Assembly: GCA_004802725.1 (NCBI GenBank)
Contig: SGPM01000249.1
Coordinates: 1 to 41,410, forward strand
DNA length: 41,410 nucleotides
Source of the DNA: Antrodiella citrinella
Lineage: Eukaryota > Basidiomycota > Agaricomycetes > Polyporales > Steccherinaceae
Direction of reading: 5' to 3'
Under the pieces are notes generated by a model that saw only the letters and a list, made by a program, of their open reading frames with translations, did no database searches and was not told the DNA's origin. The position numbers were made by a program, and so were the translations under genes. This document shows positions 13,485 to 25,787 of the stretch, piece after piece. Within the stretch, counting starts at the first letter, position 1; the number at the start of each line of letters is the position of its first letter.

Positions 13485-16400
13485 ATGAGAGAATGCAAGT
13501 GGTCTTATTTTCTGGTTATTGGGGTAACCGTGGGAGGTTCCCACGCTTACAATCGAGTAAATAAACATGTGTTTGCCTGGCTACGGGCGCTCCGTCACAA
13601 GTGCTCATGCACGTCTTCCTTTCTAAATTCCATAGTACGATCGCCACTGTGTAACGCAGCACGGGCATCTATTCAGTAAGTTTGTATATTTCTTGTCTTT
13701 GAAAGAGAATTGACTAAAATGCAATCCAGTTTACATGCTTGAACTGCTACAAACGATATTCTTTACCCTCCTTAGGTTCGATCCCGATGATGGTGAAGGG
13801 CCGGACTTGCCTCCGGGCTCACCTCCAACTCGTGAGTAGTTCGTGCAACAGCGCCACAGCTTGTTCTTGACCAATATGTGTCTAGGCAAATTCGAAGGGC
13901 CGTGGTTCACGACGCAGTTGACGTTGTCTGCCGCCATTGGCTTCACATCGTTTCTCATATTCTCATATAGTCGGACAAGGTGGCCACTGGTGTTTGCTCC
14001 TCGGACAGTGCTGAAAGGTGCGTCCTACTTTTGCTCATGTTTCAGTTCCTATGCCTGACTTGCTTTCACCAGCGTTCTCCCCATCCGAAGCCCATGTTCA
14101 CGCGGATTTCCTTGGTTGGGTACTTCCTACGATACGTATCTCGGAATTAGCAGTGCTGCAGATTGTAGGATTGGATGCTGCGGTGGTGAGTTCGGAAAAT
14201 GTACTGGATTGTACGAGTATTGACCGTGTTACCTCCAGTTGCTAAGCTTCTTCAAGATGTCATTTCAGCTCTTCTCTGTTTGCTCTTTGCTTGCGATGGT
14301 CATACTTATGCCGCTGAACTTGAAGGTCAGTCTCAATAATATAAATCATACTGCAAAGCTGACGGGTATTGCAGAATAATATTGACATTGGTGACGGGCG
14401 TAACGATAATCCTCAGGACGACAGTGACTGGCCTGCCTTCGCGGTCCCAGACGTTCCGCCATCTTCTGGACGAGACTGGCTTGACATGATCAACGATGCT
14501 ACTTCCTATCTGTCCGTTCACCTGCTCTTCACCTATCTATTCACCATTCTTTCACTCTACTTCATCTATCGGAATTATGGGCGCTTCATCCGCGCCAGAC
14601 AGCTATTCTCTCTGGAATTCGTTCACTCGATCCCTGCACGCACGGTGATGGTACAGCAGCTACCGCCTCACCTGCAAGGCGAGAAAGCGCTCGCGGAGTA
14701 CTTTGAAACCATGGGTCTGAGCGTTGAGAGTGTCAATATCTGCAGGGAAGTGGGCTCCCTGAAGAAACTTCTCGATCGGCGGACGGAGGCGCTTTTGAAG
14801 CTAGAGTCTGCGTGGGTTCAATATCTAGGCAACCCTGCTGTTGTTGAAACTCCTCGGACGGCCGACCAGGATGTGATGCCACTTGTTGATGTTGACGAAC
14901 CTGACTTGGAAGACCAGCGGAAGAAGTTCGTCGTACCTAACAGGAAACGACCCACTCTCCGCCCAGGGTGGTTCAAGCCACAAGTGGATGCCCTTGAATA
15001 TCTCGAGGAAGAGTTCAAGAAAGCGGATGAGATGGTACTCAAACGGCGGAGAGTAGGCAAATTCAAGGCTACGCATACGGCTTTCGTCACGTTCGAGAAG
15101 ATGTCAAGCGCAGTGCGTGCACCGTCGTGTCTGACCTGCATAATTATTGACCGTCGCTTCATTTGCAGCAAATTGCTGTCCAAACAGTACACGCGACTGG
15201 GCCGGCTAGTTGCATTACACATGCAGCACCTGAAGCTCGCGACATCTTATGGTCTGCGATGGGTCGCTCCGTCGGGTCCGCTTACGCTCGCGAATTTCTG
15301 GTATTCGCCGCCATGTGCCTTCTGTTCTTCTTCTGGCTCTTCCCGGTGTCTGCACTGGCCAGTTTGCTCAGCTATCAAGAAATCAAAAAGGTCATGCCGT
15401 GGCTTTGGGAACTGATCGACTCCAATGAGCAAATTCGGGCAATCGTTCAGAATGCACTGCCCTCAATATCGCTGATCACTTTGAATGCCCTCCTTCCGTT
15501 CTTACTGGAGGCTCTGACATATATCCAGGGGTATCCTGCCAGAAGCTGGGTTGAGTATTCTCTTCTCAAAAAGTGAGGATCACGTCACATCTTCTGATCT
15601 ATACGCTGACATGATTTCTAGATACTTCCTATTCCTATTGGTGAACGTAGTATTCATCTTCTTGCTTGCCAGCACCTACTGGCAACTCGTGCGTGATTTG
15701 GCCAATTCGCCTGCCAAAATCCCGGAGAAGCTGGCTCAACAACTGCAGAAAGGAAGAGCGAGGTCAGTCATCAATTCACGCATGCTCATCATTGGTCTCA
15801 CATCGTGGCGCGAAGACACTTCTTCCTGTCATATGTGATTCTTCAAGGTGAGACTGCGTCTAGTCTTTTCTATCATTGTGACCGGTAAATTGACCATACC
15901 CAGGTATCGGCATCATGCCTCTTCAGCTCCTTAATCTCGGTGTTCTCCTTCCTCGCATGTTTTATCGTGTCTTCATTACACGCACTCCTAGAGGTCAGAA
16001 TCGTTGTCTGTGATCAATCTCTTCGGATGTTCTGAACGCTCGATAGATTTTGCTGAGCTAAACGCTCCCCCGATGATCAATTACGGAGTCGTGTACCCCC
16101 AAGCCATTCTCATCTTCGTTATCACCCTCCTTTACAGCGTTATTCAGCCGCTCATTCTTGTCTTCGGTGCCGTATACTTCGGCATTGCGTACGTTGTGTA
16201 CAAGTACAAGTTGCTCTTCGGTAAGTCAGCTATTCCCATAGACTCTCAATGCGCTGTCTGACTTCAAAACGTGCAGTGTTCTACAAACCATACGAGTCCC
16301 GAGGTCAAGCATGGCCTATTACATTCACGCGACTGATCTGGGGTGTTATCATCTTCCTCGTCTTCATGATCGGTATCTTTATCCTCAAGAAAGCATTCAT

Positions 16401-17483
16401 CATGTCCTCAATCCTTGCGCCCTTATTAATTGGGACTGTCCTCTGGTCCTGGCACATGGACAAACAATTCCGACCTCTGAGCAAGTATGTGAGCTTGAGC
16501 TCAGTGTCGGAGGTCCAACGGGGCGAGGACACCGCGGACGTCGTAAGACTGAGGGTTGGCCATCCGGTGACTTGGTCCCAGAGGTATGTGGTTTCGATCC
16601 ATGCCGTCGTTGTCATTAGTGAAATCTCATACTTTTTGCTTTGATAGCAATCTAAACAGAAGGCGCTATGCCCAGAACGACGAGACGCTGTACGTTGCTC
16701 CTGAAGATGACCGAACGGACTATGTACGTCTGATTCGATGCCGTTAGGATTTCATCAACTGATGCTTACTTATTAAGTCTCAACCACCCATGGCCAATTG
16801 GTACAGTGGCGTGCTCAAGTACGTTGTATTCAAAAGAGTTACGGAAATACGCAGTCTAACCTTCGCTGTCCAGCACTGGCAAACGCCGTTACGGCCACCC
16901 AGCCCTGAACGGAGTCTTACCTCAACCATGGCTCCCTTTGAAGAAAGGGCAAAGCATCACAAACGGCGGCCACCCCGATATCGCTGGGATAGCCCGTGAC
17001 ACTAAACCCGTTGTGTTAACTCTGCGGAAACGGTATAGCATCGCACGTCCGCCACCTGTAGGGTCTCCCCCCGAGATCCAGGCATCCATCCGACGCTCAG
17101 TAGATGGCCCCGCAGACCTCCTCGACCGCGAGCCATCCCCCAGCCAGAATCCATGGGAAGACGATGGGTCAGGGTCGGGTCCCTCACGAGAGCGACCAAG
17201 AGCGAGTTCACACGCGCGACATCTCTCGCACCGACTGAGCTTCGACGATGCGTCTGGGGTGATTATGCTGCCGGACGAGGAGGACTGGATGGAGGAGAGC
17301 GATTCGGACGAGGATTATGGTGCCGTTGCGGCGCAGAAGCAGAATTTGAATCGGTCTGTGGAGAGTATTGGGACGGATTTGCAGCAGACGTGGAGTGCGG
17401 AGGCGGGGCAGCCGCCACAGTCTCCGTCGAAGAGGTACTCTACGTATTACCATCATCCGGAGAGGAGGAAGCCGAGGCCGTGA
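13485..17483 (+). CDS. CSC1/OSCA-type (DUF221) membrane channel
   Basis: Predicted osmosensitive, calcium-permeable channel of the plasma or vacuolar membrane (CSC1/OSCA/TMEM63 family). Exons: 13485..13675?, 13776..13831, 13886..14017, 14073..14185, 14239..14325, 14375..15112, 15169..15572, 15622..15762, 15816..15847, 15904..15993, 16047..16220, 16277..16583, 16648..16723, 16778..16818, 16874..17483. All phases agree, giving ~1063 aa. Domain order: N-terminal helices (FTTQLTLSAAIGFTSFLIF), the cytosolic RNA-recognition-like PHM7 region (SIPARTVMVQQLPPHLQGEK), then the multi-helix pore domain (REFLVFAAMCLLFFFWLFPV onward). A long polar, acidic C-terminal tail (DWMEESDSDEDYG) follows. The first exon is doubtful: its 63 residues do not resemble family N-termini, though its GTAAGT donor fits the frame. 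Confidence 0.92.
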
Positions 17484-18157
17484 ATTTGAATGGGGACGAT
17501 GCGCTTATGTGTGACACCACTGTTTCGATTTCTTACATCGACTGCATACCCCCTTCGCTTTCTTCTTGTGCCAGTTCGATATCGACAATGTGTTGGAGTT
17601 GCCGGAGGATGGATGTCATTTTTCACTTTGCCTCTTCGTACACTTTATAGACATCCTGTTTACCCACTTTCCTATCGTACACATAGCACTGTGCCCATCC
17701 TTACTGACAACCTGACCGGTATATTATCCTCGAAGACATGACCACCACCATTCGTAGACTGCATATGCCTCCGGCTCCGGGTACATCGTATCGATCGTGA
17801 TCGAGAGGAACATAGATAAGATCGATGTTTTCATCTTGAGGCCGTTCTCTTCTCTCAGACTCCGAGTCCGAGTCCCATATGGCCATCTCTCCATCAATGT
17901 TTGCTCAAAATTCTTCAGCTACTTTTGCTTCTCTCTTTTTCCTTGCTCCTGCTCCTTTTCTCCCCCTCCTCCGAGCATCGAGGTTCACATCTCAGACACC
18001 TAAGCACTAGCCGTGACGCCGAGCTGTCCAGCAGGGTTAAGCTTCTATCACACACCCCACCTCCACAGGAACGGAGGACGATAGGAAACGATAGTAAAGA
18101 CCTCAAGAGCTCACGGAAACGGACGACCACGAAGACGAACGCATCCCTCTTCTGATC
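17484..18157. other. Intergenic: CSC1 3' UTR and transporter promoter
   Basis: About 670 bases between two plus-strand genes. The second half (17900-18157) has a strongly pyrimidine-rich block around 17920-17970, as in many basidiomycete promoters and leaders. No gene recognised. Confidence 0.4.
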
Positions 18158-19894
18158 ATGTCCTCCACACACCCTGCCGACATTGAAGGCATGCCCTCCT
18201 CGCCCGACCTCCGAAAATCCAGCACCTCGCCTCAGTTCGACTCCAAGTCCAAATCCTCGTACATCGATGACGCACCCGAACTTCTCGACGCCTCCACCGC
18301 GGCCCAGCGTCCGCCGATCGACTACTCGAGCGCAGGTGCGCTCGTGCGGAGTGCGTGGCGGCGGTTCGCGAGCCTGTGGACGAAAAGGTTCGTGCTGAGC
18401 CTGATCGCGGGGCAGGTCGTGTCGCTGTGCATTACGTGCACGAATGTGACGACGACGGAGCTGGTGAATCGCGGGTGGGCTCTGCCGACGACGCAGACGT
18501 TTTTCTTGTGAGTTTCAAGTTGGTTTTTCTATAAGCTTGGACGAGTCTGAGTGTAATAATGGGTGTGTAGGTATTTCTCGTTGTTTGTGATCTATACGCC
18601 ATACACGATATACCAATGTACGTTTTTATTCCTTGGCTACTCGACGAACGGAAACTCACATCGGACACGCCTACAGACGGGTTCAAAGGATGGGGGAAGA
18701 TGATCCTCCGAGACGGCTGGAAATGTCAGTTAACCGCTCCCGGTTGCAACCCCCCACACCCACACTGACTTCTCGTGGAACTAGATTTCTTCCTGGCAGC
18801 CTGCGACGTCGAAGGGAACTTCCTCGTCGTCAAAGCGTACGACTACACGACCCTGCTCTCGTGCATGCTCCTCGACGCGTGGGCCATCCCCGTGTGCCTG
18901 TTCTTCTGCTGGGTGTATATGCGCCCGCAGTACAGGTGGACGCAGATCCTCGTGAGTCCCCCTTTCCTTCGTATTAGGGTGGTTCGCTGATCTGGTTTTA
19001 ATGTGTTGCGTTAGGGCATCGTGGTGTGCGTAGCGGGCCTGGGGATGCTCGTCGCGTCGGACGAGATCACGGACAAGGACTGGCCTGCGCTGAGCCGCGG
19101 CAAGGGCGACGCCTTCATGATCGCCGGAGCCACGCTCTACGGATTCAGTCAGTCTTCCTATCCTACCCTGCTTCTCGACATACCGTAAACTAAACCTGTT
19201 ATGGTGATTTTAGCGAATGCGACGGAAGAGTTCTTCGTGCGTAAGAGGCCGTTATACGAGGTCGTAGGTCAGCTCGGGATGTGGGGTACGCTTATCAACG
19301 GGATCCAAGCTGCAGGGCTCGAACATAACCTCATGAAGACCGCTACCTGGAATGGCGCCACGAGTTAGTCCGTTCCTGATTATTTTCATTCTCCTCCCTA
19401 CCAAGAAGGAGGACAGAATGCTGACACGAGATCGCTCTAGTCGGGATCCTGGTCGCATACACCGCGGCGATGTTCATCCTGTACACCGTCGCGCCGATCC
19501 TGTACCGCATGGCCTCGTCGGCGTACTACAACCTCAGCTTGCTGTCAAGTGATTTCTACGGCCTGTTGTTCGGGCTATTCCTCTACGTGAGTCTCACTCC
19601 TCTTCTCCTCTTGAGAGCCGCACGCTAATGCGTTTGGGTTTGGGCAGCATTACCACGTGTACTGGCTGTACTTCATCGCGTTCTTCATCGTCATCGTTGG
19701 GCTGGTCATCTACTTCTGGGCCGCCACGCGTGAGTCAAAGTCCTACCTCTCTTTGGGTTTCTTATTCGACGATCTCTGATCATGTGCCGTATCTTTTCGT
19801 AGCGGAGGAGCAGGGCAAGCTGGACCCGCGTGCACCGGAGTACGTCGAGCGGCGGCGGGACGATGGGAACAACCGGGTTGCCGGACAGGTGTAG
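18158..19894 (+). CDS. SLC35F1/F2-like solute transporter
   Basis: Multi-pass member of the drug/metabolite transporter superfamily, SLC35F1/F2/F6 type (DUF914). The substrate is unknown. Nine exons: 18158..18507, 18571..18617, 18677..18724, 18785..18951, 19015..19147, 19214..19363, 19441..19586, 19648..19729, 19803..19894; 404 aa with every phase consistent. A ~75-residue polar Ser-rich N-terminus is followed by about ten hydrophobic helices. Recognisable family stretches are DVEGNFLVVKAYDYTTLLSC, GDAFMIAGATLYGFTNATEE and SSAYYNLSLLSSDFYGLLFG. It ends in a charged cytosolic tail (PEYVERRRDDGNNRVAGQV). Exon 1 is very GC-rich in the region of the first helices. Confidence 0.92.
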
Positions 19895-20296
19895 AGTTTC
19901 GCTGGATTATGATTTTTGGATTGCGGTTTCTTTACCTCGCGGATTTGTGGGAGGGATTGATTGGCCTATGGGTTGGATATGCAGAATGTCGGTTTTTTGG
20001 TTGCACACACGAGTAATGACCATGATATGATTCACGACTGTGAACGATTACTTTGCTATGCGAGAGACAACATGATGTGTGAGCGATTAATTTCTAAACC
20101 TTCGTACTGGGTATGTCAAAGACAAGAAGAGGTCAGGAGAACAACGGAATGAAGAGTAGATACAGCATAGATTACAAGATTACTGGTACAGAGATGGGGT
20201 CCAAGACGAGGAAATAAACGAATGTGTAGAGGGCGCATACAGCGCCACCCAATAAAGTAGATATCCGCCAACCAAAAAACCACAGGAGTAGGTATC
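19895..20296. other. Convergent 3' region, no gene seen
   Basis: About 400 AT-richer bases between the transporter stop (+) and the stop of the small coiled-coil gene (-). No repeat or RNA gene found. Confidence 0.4.
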
Positions 20297-21044
20297 TCAT
20301 ACGCTACGCCGTGGGGAACCCGGAGACGGTGGGGGCATGTGCATCTGCGCCGCCTCCGCCTGCTGCTTCTTCCACTCCTCGAGCTGCTTGATCTGCTCCT
20401 CGCGCCACGCCTGCCACTCTCCAATTTGCCGTTCACGGTTCGAGCGGTGTTCCGCGAGTTTCTGTGCATGCGCATAAATTCAAATCGGGTTGAGATCAAG
20501 GTGACGATAAGAAGGGGAAGGGACTGACGGCTTTGAGAGACTCGACGGCGGACATGACTGTGTCAAGAGTCGACTCCGAGAAGTCGACAAACTGCAAAAA
20601 AAAACTGTTGGTTCAAGCGATCTTCATTCGTGATGGTGAAAAGGGAGGGGGACGTACGGTATCGGCTGCCTGCCTCTTCTGCTGTTTCTCCTCTGCCCAC
20701 CGTCTTTGCGCCTCCTCGTCCCACCCATGATCCACCGGAGGCGTCGGCGTTGGCGGGGCGGGGGGACTGCCCCAGCCCCTCCGCCATTCTCGACTCGGGC
20801 TCGCCGCTACTTTCTCTCCCTCGGGATTTGGTTGGTACGGTTTCGTGCTATGCTGCTGCGGAGGAGGGATATACTGGGGCTGCTGCGAGTAGGATTCGGC
20901 GGGGAGGTCTGGTCTGGAACACCCGACGCGGTGGTTCCAGTGGTTCTTGCAGTGCTTCAGGTACCATGTTGCGGAGAATGCGCCGATCATGAACCAGACG
21001 AAGCGTGAGGGACCTCTGTGATGCCAGTTATGCCAGTGGGACAT
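20297..21044 (-). CDS. Small single-TM, coiled-coil protein, unrecognised
   Basis: Three exons: complement(20297..20461, 20529..20591, 20658..21044), 204 aa, all joins in phase 0. The N-terminus is rich in His and Trp (MSHWHNWHHRG). One likely membrane segment follows (RFVWFMIGAFSATWYL). A long Pro/Gln-rich linker comes next. The C-terminal half is charged and helical (DEEAQRRWAEEKQQKRQ, then REEQIKQLEEWKKQQAEAAQ), probably a coiled coil. It ends PPPSPGSPRRSV. I do not recognise a family; it looks like a fungal lineage-specific membrane-anchored protein. It is divergent from the next gene, ATG to ATG 242 bases. Confidence 0.75.
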
Positions 21045-21286
21045 GGTGGATGTGGATGTGGAGGAACGAGGAAAGCGGAGGGGGATGGTTGATATAGAGA
21101 AAAGCGGCCGAGAGTGTTCGTCATGGTCTCTGCGGATGGATGAAATTTAAAGATGTGTGCTGCGTGGTAGGGAAACACTGGCGGCGATCCGGCTTCACTG
21201 CCGGTCGTGTGCGCGTCCGTCACATGGCACGTGAACCGTGACCTCCTCGCCAGGTCCCGCCCTCGCTACCCGCCCTCGCTGCTACC
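21045..21286. promoter_or_regulatory. 242-bp divergent promoter
   Basis: Gap between the ATG of the small TM/coiled-coil gene (-) and the candidate ATG at 21287 (+). It contains cacatggcacgtgaac near 21220-21236, including a CACGTG core. Confidence 0.4.
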
Positions 21287-22958
21287 ATGTCACAAAAACG
21301 TATTCGCAACCAGATCCTCTATACTCACCTCCAGCACCTCGCTCTCCGTTCATCGGCAGGTCTCTCCACTGTGCCGCTGCGACTGCGTCTTCTGAGCTCC
21401 CAATCCTAACTACGCCGTTGCAGAATCTTGCCGATGGACTCACGTACCACGCCGTCACCGCCACACACAATCCAGATAACACTGGACTTACGGGAGGCTT
21501 GACTGCCGAGGATCTTATGCGTGTTGCGTATACCCCGCTCAAGGTACATCCATATTCCGATCAGCCGGCCCAGAAGGCGTATGTGCTCACGAAAGCACGC
21601 GTAGCTTGATGTTCGTGTACAAACGCAGCTCCGAGATGCTCTCCTCAAGTTCTTGTTGTCGCTGTATCACTTTTGGATCGCGGGCGAAGGCAAGGACACG
21701 TCCTCCGTTTGCCGACGACTGACGCGAGGTGCAGTATAGATGTAGGCGACCAACACCAGCGTGTGGAACGCGCTATGCGTCTTCCAGATGACATCAGAGC
21801 GCGCCGAAAGCGACATGAGACACTCAGGGAGGAAAAGACTGTCCTGAGAGGGACGATTGGCGGACTTGTGAAAGAGATCAACGAGGTGCGTTCACCCTTA
21901 CAGCCGTCCACAAATTCTAGGCGTGTCCGAATATAACGGTGCAACTGTCGGTGGAATCAAGACACCATTGACAATGTTGCGCGGCACAGGCATCTCTCTC
22001 ATAACCCATAACTCTCCGTGGAGAGAAGACACTCGGGGTCACGAGAGAGTGGGATGAGAGAGAGACGCTGTACCTCGAACTCGACCCTTCTGGGAACACG
22101 TCGTGCGACTGGTGTATGAAAGCACCATCATGAGCCCGGAAATGCCTCTGAAAGTCAAATTGACGTCGGTTGGCGTGCAGCTGCGCAGCTATTCCACTGC
22201 TTTCGGTCGCCACTGACGGGTCTCTCATGGCCCATGCCTCCGCCCAAAGTTCGGCTCAAATGTATGGGTTATGAGAGAACCGTGAATCTAATTTTCTATG
22301 GGTTATGAGGGAGATGTCTATATTTTGGTCACCATCTCTCACAGATGGTGCTAATCCTTGCCCAGTATAACTGAACGGCTCAGATCTCAGCGCCGACTAC
22401 TACCAAGTTATTCGGACACGCCTACAATTTTGCGAATGACTCAATCACGCTATCCTCTTTTCTCCGTACTGACCCACCGCGTAGATCCACCCAAGACTCG
22501 AACGAACCCTCCTGGACGCCCTCACTCGCTTCCCGCCTTCGATACACACCGAACGCACCCTCCGCTCCGAAGTCCTCGCCACCACCATCGAGACGTGCCT
22601 CCTGAAACTCTCGCTCATGCGCTACAGAGCGTACACCGCGCTCTACCACTTCTCCTTCCCGTCCGCCTCTTCTTCCTCATCCCTCATCCCCACCCCCACT
22701 TCCGCTCACCCAAGTTCAAGCTCAAGTTCGAACTCAATGCCGCAGGCGTTGTCAGAAACCCATGCCCTCCTCCTCGCTAAGCAACACGCACAAGCGACCG
22801 AAGAAGAGGCCCTCGACGCGCAACTGCGCGCGTACGAAGACGTGATGGTGTTAGTAGGGAGCGGGTTCAGGCAGGTCGTGGAGGATATGGCGCGTGTGCA
22901 GCGGGAAGTGGAGGAGTGTAGGCGGGATCTGAGGCGGTTGGGGTGGTCGGGGGATTGA
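21287..22958 (+). CDS. Unrecognised gene interrupted by a repeat insert (structure uncertain)
   Basis: The start at 21287 (acc ATG t) gives MSQKRIRNQILYTHLQHLAL. Exons 21287..21370 and 21424..21543 join in phase through an intron with a CCTAAC branch-like site. The frame continues at 21629 with LRDALLKFLLSLYHFWIAGE. A helical, charged stretch follows near 21774-21885 (RARRKRHETLREEKTVL...). After the insert, 22485..22958 encodes a solid C-terminal exon of 157 residues. It contains TLLDALTRFPPSIHTE, EVLATTIETCLLKLSLMRYR and, at the end, a charged coiled coil (MARVQREVEECRRDLRRLGW). I could not find clean splicing between about 21700 and 22484. Either introns there are unusual or the gene is damaged. 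No family recognised. Confidence 0.45.
21991..22316. mobile_element. 326-bp palindromic insert with ~20-bp terminal inverted repeats (MITE-like)
   Basis: The left end reads catctctctcataacccata (21991-22010). The right end reads tatgggttatgagggagatg (22297-22316). The two are inverted copies matching at 19 of 20 positions. Related copies of ATGGGTTATGAGAGA lie inside: a direct one at 22263-22278, a weaker one near 22050-22068 and an inverted one at 22221-22235. No coding sequence is seen inside and I see no target-site duplication, so assignment as a non-autonomous DNA transposon is tentative. It sits between exon-like parts of the host gene. Confidence 0.5.
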
Positions 22959-23105
22959 CTCGCGTGAAACACAACGTGTTTGAAAGCAGCGTGTGCATTG
23001 TGCATTGTGGTACTTGTGGCATACAAGTGTAGGTATATTCTCTCCTTCTGAGATAAACTTCTATATTTCAAGGGCTCAGATACCCCATGTGCTCTTCCCT
23101 TCACA

Positions 23106-25366
23106 TCAAGGCAAGGCAGCTTCGTCCCAGTTCAACACAAACTTCGTCAGGAAATTGACGTTCTCCACCAACGCCTCTGCCCTCACAGCCTCGTTCACTG
23201 TATGCACGCCATTGTAGTGATCCATGCTCCCAAGATGGGTGTATCGGAAGATATGACGCGTGAGGTTCCAGTACGACCGCGTATCCGTGTTACCTATACA
23301 GCAGAATCAGCCTTCCTCATCCCCCTTCAAACACAACCGCGAAGACTACGCACCTAAAGCTAACATCGGGCTCACGACGACCTGCTTCCCGCTATGCCTC
23401 GACTCGCCCAAGCTCGCTTTGATAGTCCCCATGAGGAGCTTCCACGGCTCCGCGTCGAGCGGCGTCGGCGGGGCAGGGCTCAGAGCGTTCCCGAACGCGT
23501 CGGAGAGTACAAGGGACCCAGATGAAGAGGAGGCAGAGGTGATGGGGGTATTGAAGGCGGTGAGCGTGAGGTTGTATTTCGCGGCGAAGGGAGCAAGCAC
23601 CGCTGTGATGCGTTCTTGCAATTCTAAGAGCGAGCTACCAACCGTCAGAGTGCGTATTAGCACATGCCAACTACGTGGGGTATGCTGAAGACCGACCTGT
23701 GCTCCGCGATCCGATGGTTCACAACCGCGCTCACGCTCTCCGGCAACGCGTTCACCTTCACGCCCCCCGACACAAGGTCCACCGCCTGCGTCGTGCTGAT
23801 CATCGCCTTGTACGCCGGGCTCAGCTCCACGACCGCCTCCGCCAGCTTCGCGAGCGCGTCGTCGTCGGACACCGCGCGACGCGCAAGCTCACGCAGGGAG
23901 GAGGGGACGTTCGGTCCGTAGGCCGTCGCGCACTGAATCGTGCTGAAGGGCGTGCCGGAGCGCAGGAGGGTCGAGGGATGCGGATTGGACTCGAGCGCGA
24001 CGATCAGGGCGGAGAGTATGCCTATAGCCTGATTAATGCACATATGTACACCACACGTCAATACACCCCAACGTCAATCCAATAAGAATGTGATCGACAT
24101 ACGGTATGCGCCGGCGGGACACTCGAATGCCCACCGGGCGTGTTCACCTCCACGCGCACGTCCAAGTACCCCTTCTCCGACGTCGACGGGGTGACGAAGA
24201 TCATGTCCTCCCCGAACTTGTCGTCGAACCCACCTGGAGACATCAGACCTTGTTTAGACTTTACGGTTCATACGTCCGAAAGCTGGGTGAAGAGACTCAC
24301 TGCCTTCATCGAGGATCGCGGCGAAGCTGTCGCGGCCGTAGGTACTTTCGAGGTAGGTGGCGATCTTCCCGGCGCCCTGAAGTGAAATGAGTAAGTACGC
24401 AGCGTTTTGTGAAGATCGTGGGTGTGGCATACCTCACGGCCAGATGACTCTTCATCTATGCCGAACGCCAGTACGAAGGTTCGCGTAGGCTGGAAGCCCT
24501 GGATCAACAAACCTTCCACCGCGGTCCTACAACGTGAATGAGAGCGTGAATACAAGGATCATTACGAACGGTTTGTAGGGACGTACAAGATGGAGATAAC
24601 ATCACCTTTATCATCGCACGACCCTCGTCCCCACAGCCAAGTACCATCGTAATACCCCGAGTACGGCGGGTGCTCCCAGTCGCCGAACGTAGCGGGCTCA
24701 ACGGGTACAACATCTGCGATACGATGAGTTCTGACGCATACATCGTCCATGGCACCGAAAAGGGAGCCTAATGCGTACCTTGGTGTCCCATGAGGAGAAC
24801 AGGCTGCAAGCTCGCGTCGGAACCTTGCCAGTGCATGACGAGGTTGTACGTGTTGACAGTCGTGATCTTCAGTGTCTTGTGACTGCGAAGGGGTCATCAT
24901 TCAATTCTTGTTCAGTCTCTCCTCTCATAAGCAGACGATAGCAAGGGAAAGAACTCACATGGAGGGAAACTCCTGGCGTAAGAACTCATGCAGCACGCCG
25001 AATATCTCGTACCGAGCGTCCTCTCCGGGGACACCCATGACATCGTAGGATTCCGTGCTGCAGAAGCAGATGTCAATTCAACGATACAGAGGTGTGAGCA
25101 GGAGATACGTACGGGATCTGAACAGCACCAGACAACGCCTCAATCGTCTTATTCCTGATCCATTCTGCGTGGTATGGGCCCTCCAAGAACGCATTATGCT
25201 TCGTCGGGTTGCGGGGTTCGGACTGTGGGCAGACTTCCTGAGCTTGCACGTCGTCAACAAAGTTCACCGACTCGGATGTGAGGGGTTGTTGCAGAAGAAC
25301 GGGATTGGCAGCGACGAAGGCTGCGAGCGCGACGACGACAGCAGAGACCTTCAAGTTCAACATCAT
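23106..25366 (-). CDS. CPS1: Gly-Xaa carboxypeptidase, M20 family
   Basis: Zinc carboxypeptidase of the CPS1/M20A type that releases C-terminal residues from peptides, typically vacuolar or secreted. Ten exons: complement(23106..23293, 23354..23634, 23697..24028, 24103..24233, 24301..24376, 24433..24526, 24587..24713, 24779..24882, 24959..25057, 25113..25366), 561 aa, fully in phase. A hydrophobic signal or anchor lies at the start (MLNLKVSAVVVALAAFVAA). The metal site is complete: H151 and D153 in GHQDVVP, D186 in GRGSCDDKG, E220/E221 in GIDEESSGRE and H530 in DHYNGVHTVNEAV. A start at 25393 (11-aa MPSLLRFTT leader) is an alternative. A decayed second copy lies just upstream. Confidence 0.95.
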
Positions 25367-25787
25367 GGTGGTGAACCGTAAAAGTGAAGGCACAACGACC
25401 TGCGAGGAAAGCTAATCTTATTGCCAGGACTTTATGTAACCGTAGGAACAATTCTTGTCTAAGTCCGAACATGGGTCGGAGGGAACCTCTCAAAGCGGTC
25501 TGCGGTAACGGCGCTCCGGATCCGTTGGACTCCGAGTCGTTCAAAGCAATTCGACGAAGTTGAGAAGTGGGAGTCTGTGAGAGACGTGTAGATCATGCTG
25601 GTCTAAGTACTTGTGAACAAGTAGGGTCTGCAGAAGAGCGTTGGGACGATGCTTGCGATACACCGATACTTATCAGTCGAAGAAGAAACTCCGTCCGACT
25701 TCACTCGGATAACGTCTAAGCAAGCTTGCGAAACCACCGCCAACGAACGTAACGGAGAGACCTGGAGAGACTTGAAATACGCGTCCC
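25367..25787. other. Carboxypeptidase upstream region
   Basis: About 420 bases between the carboxypeptidase start and the relic of its paralogue. No gene recognised; it probably includes the promoter. Confidence 0.35.
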
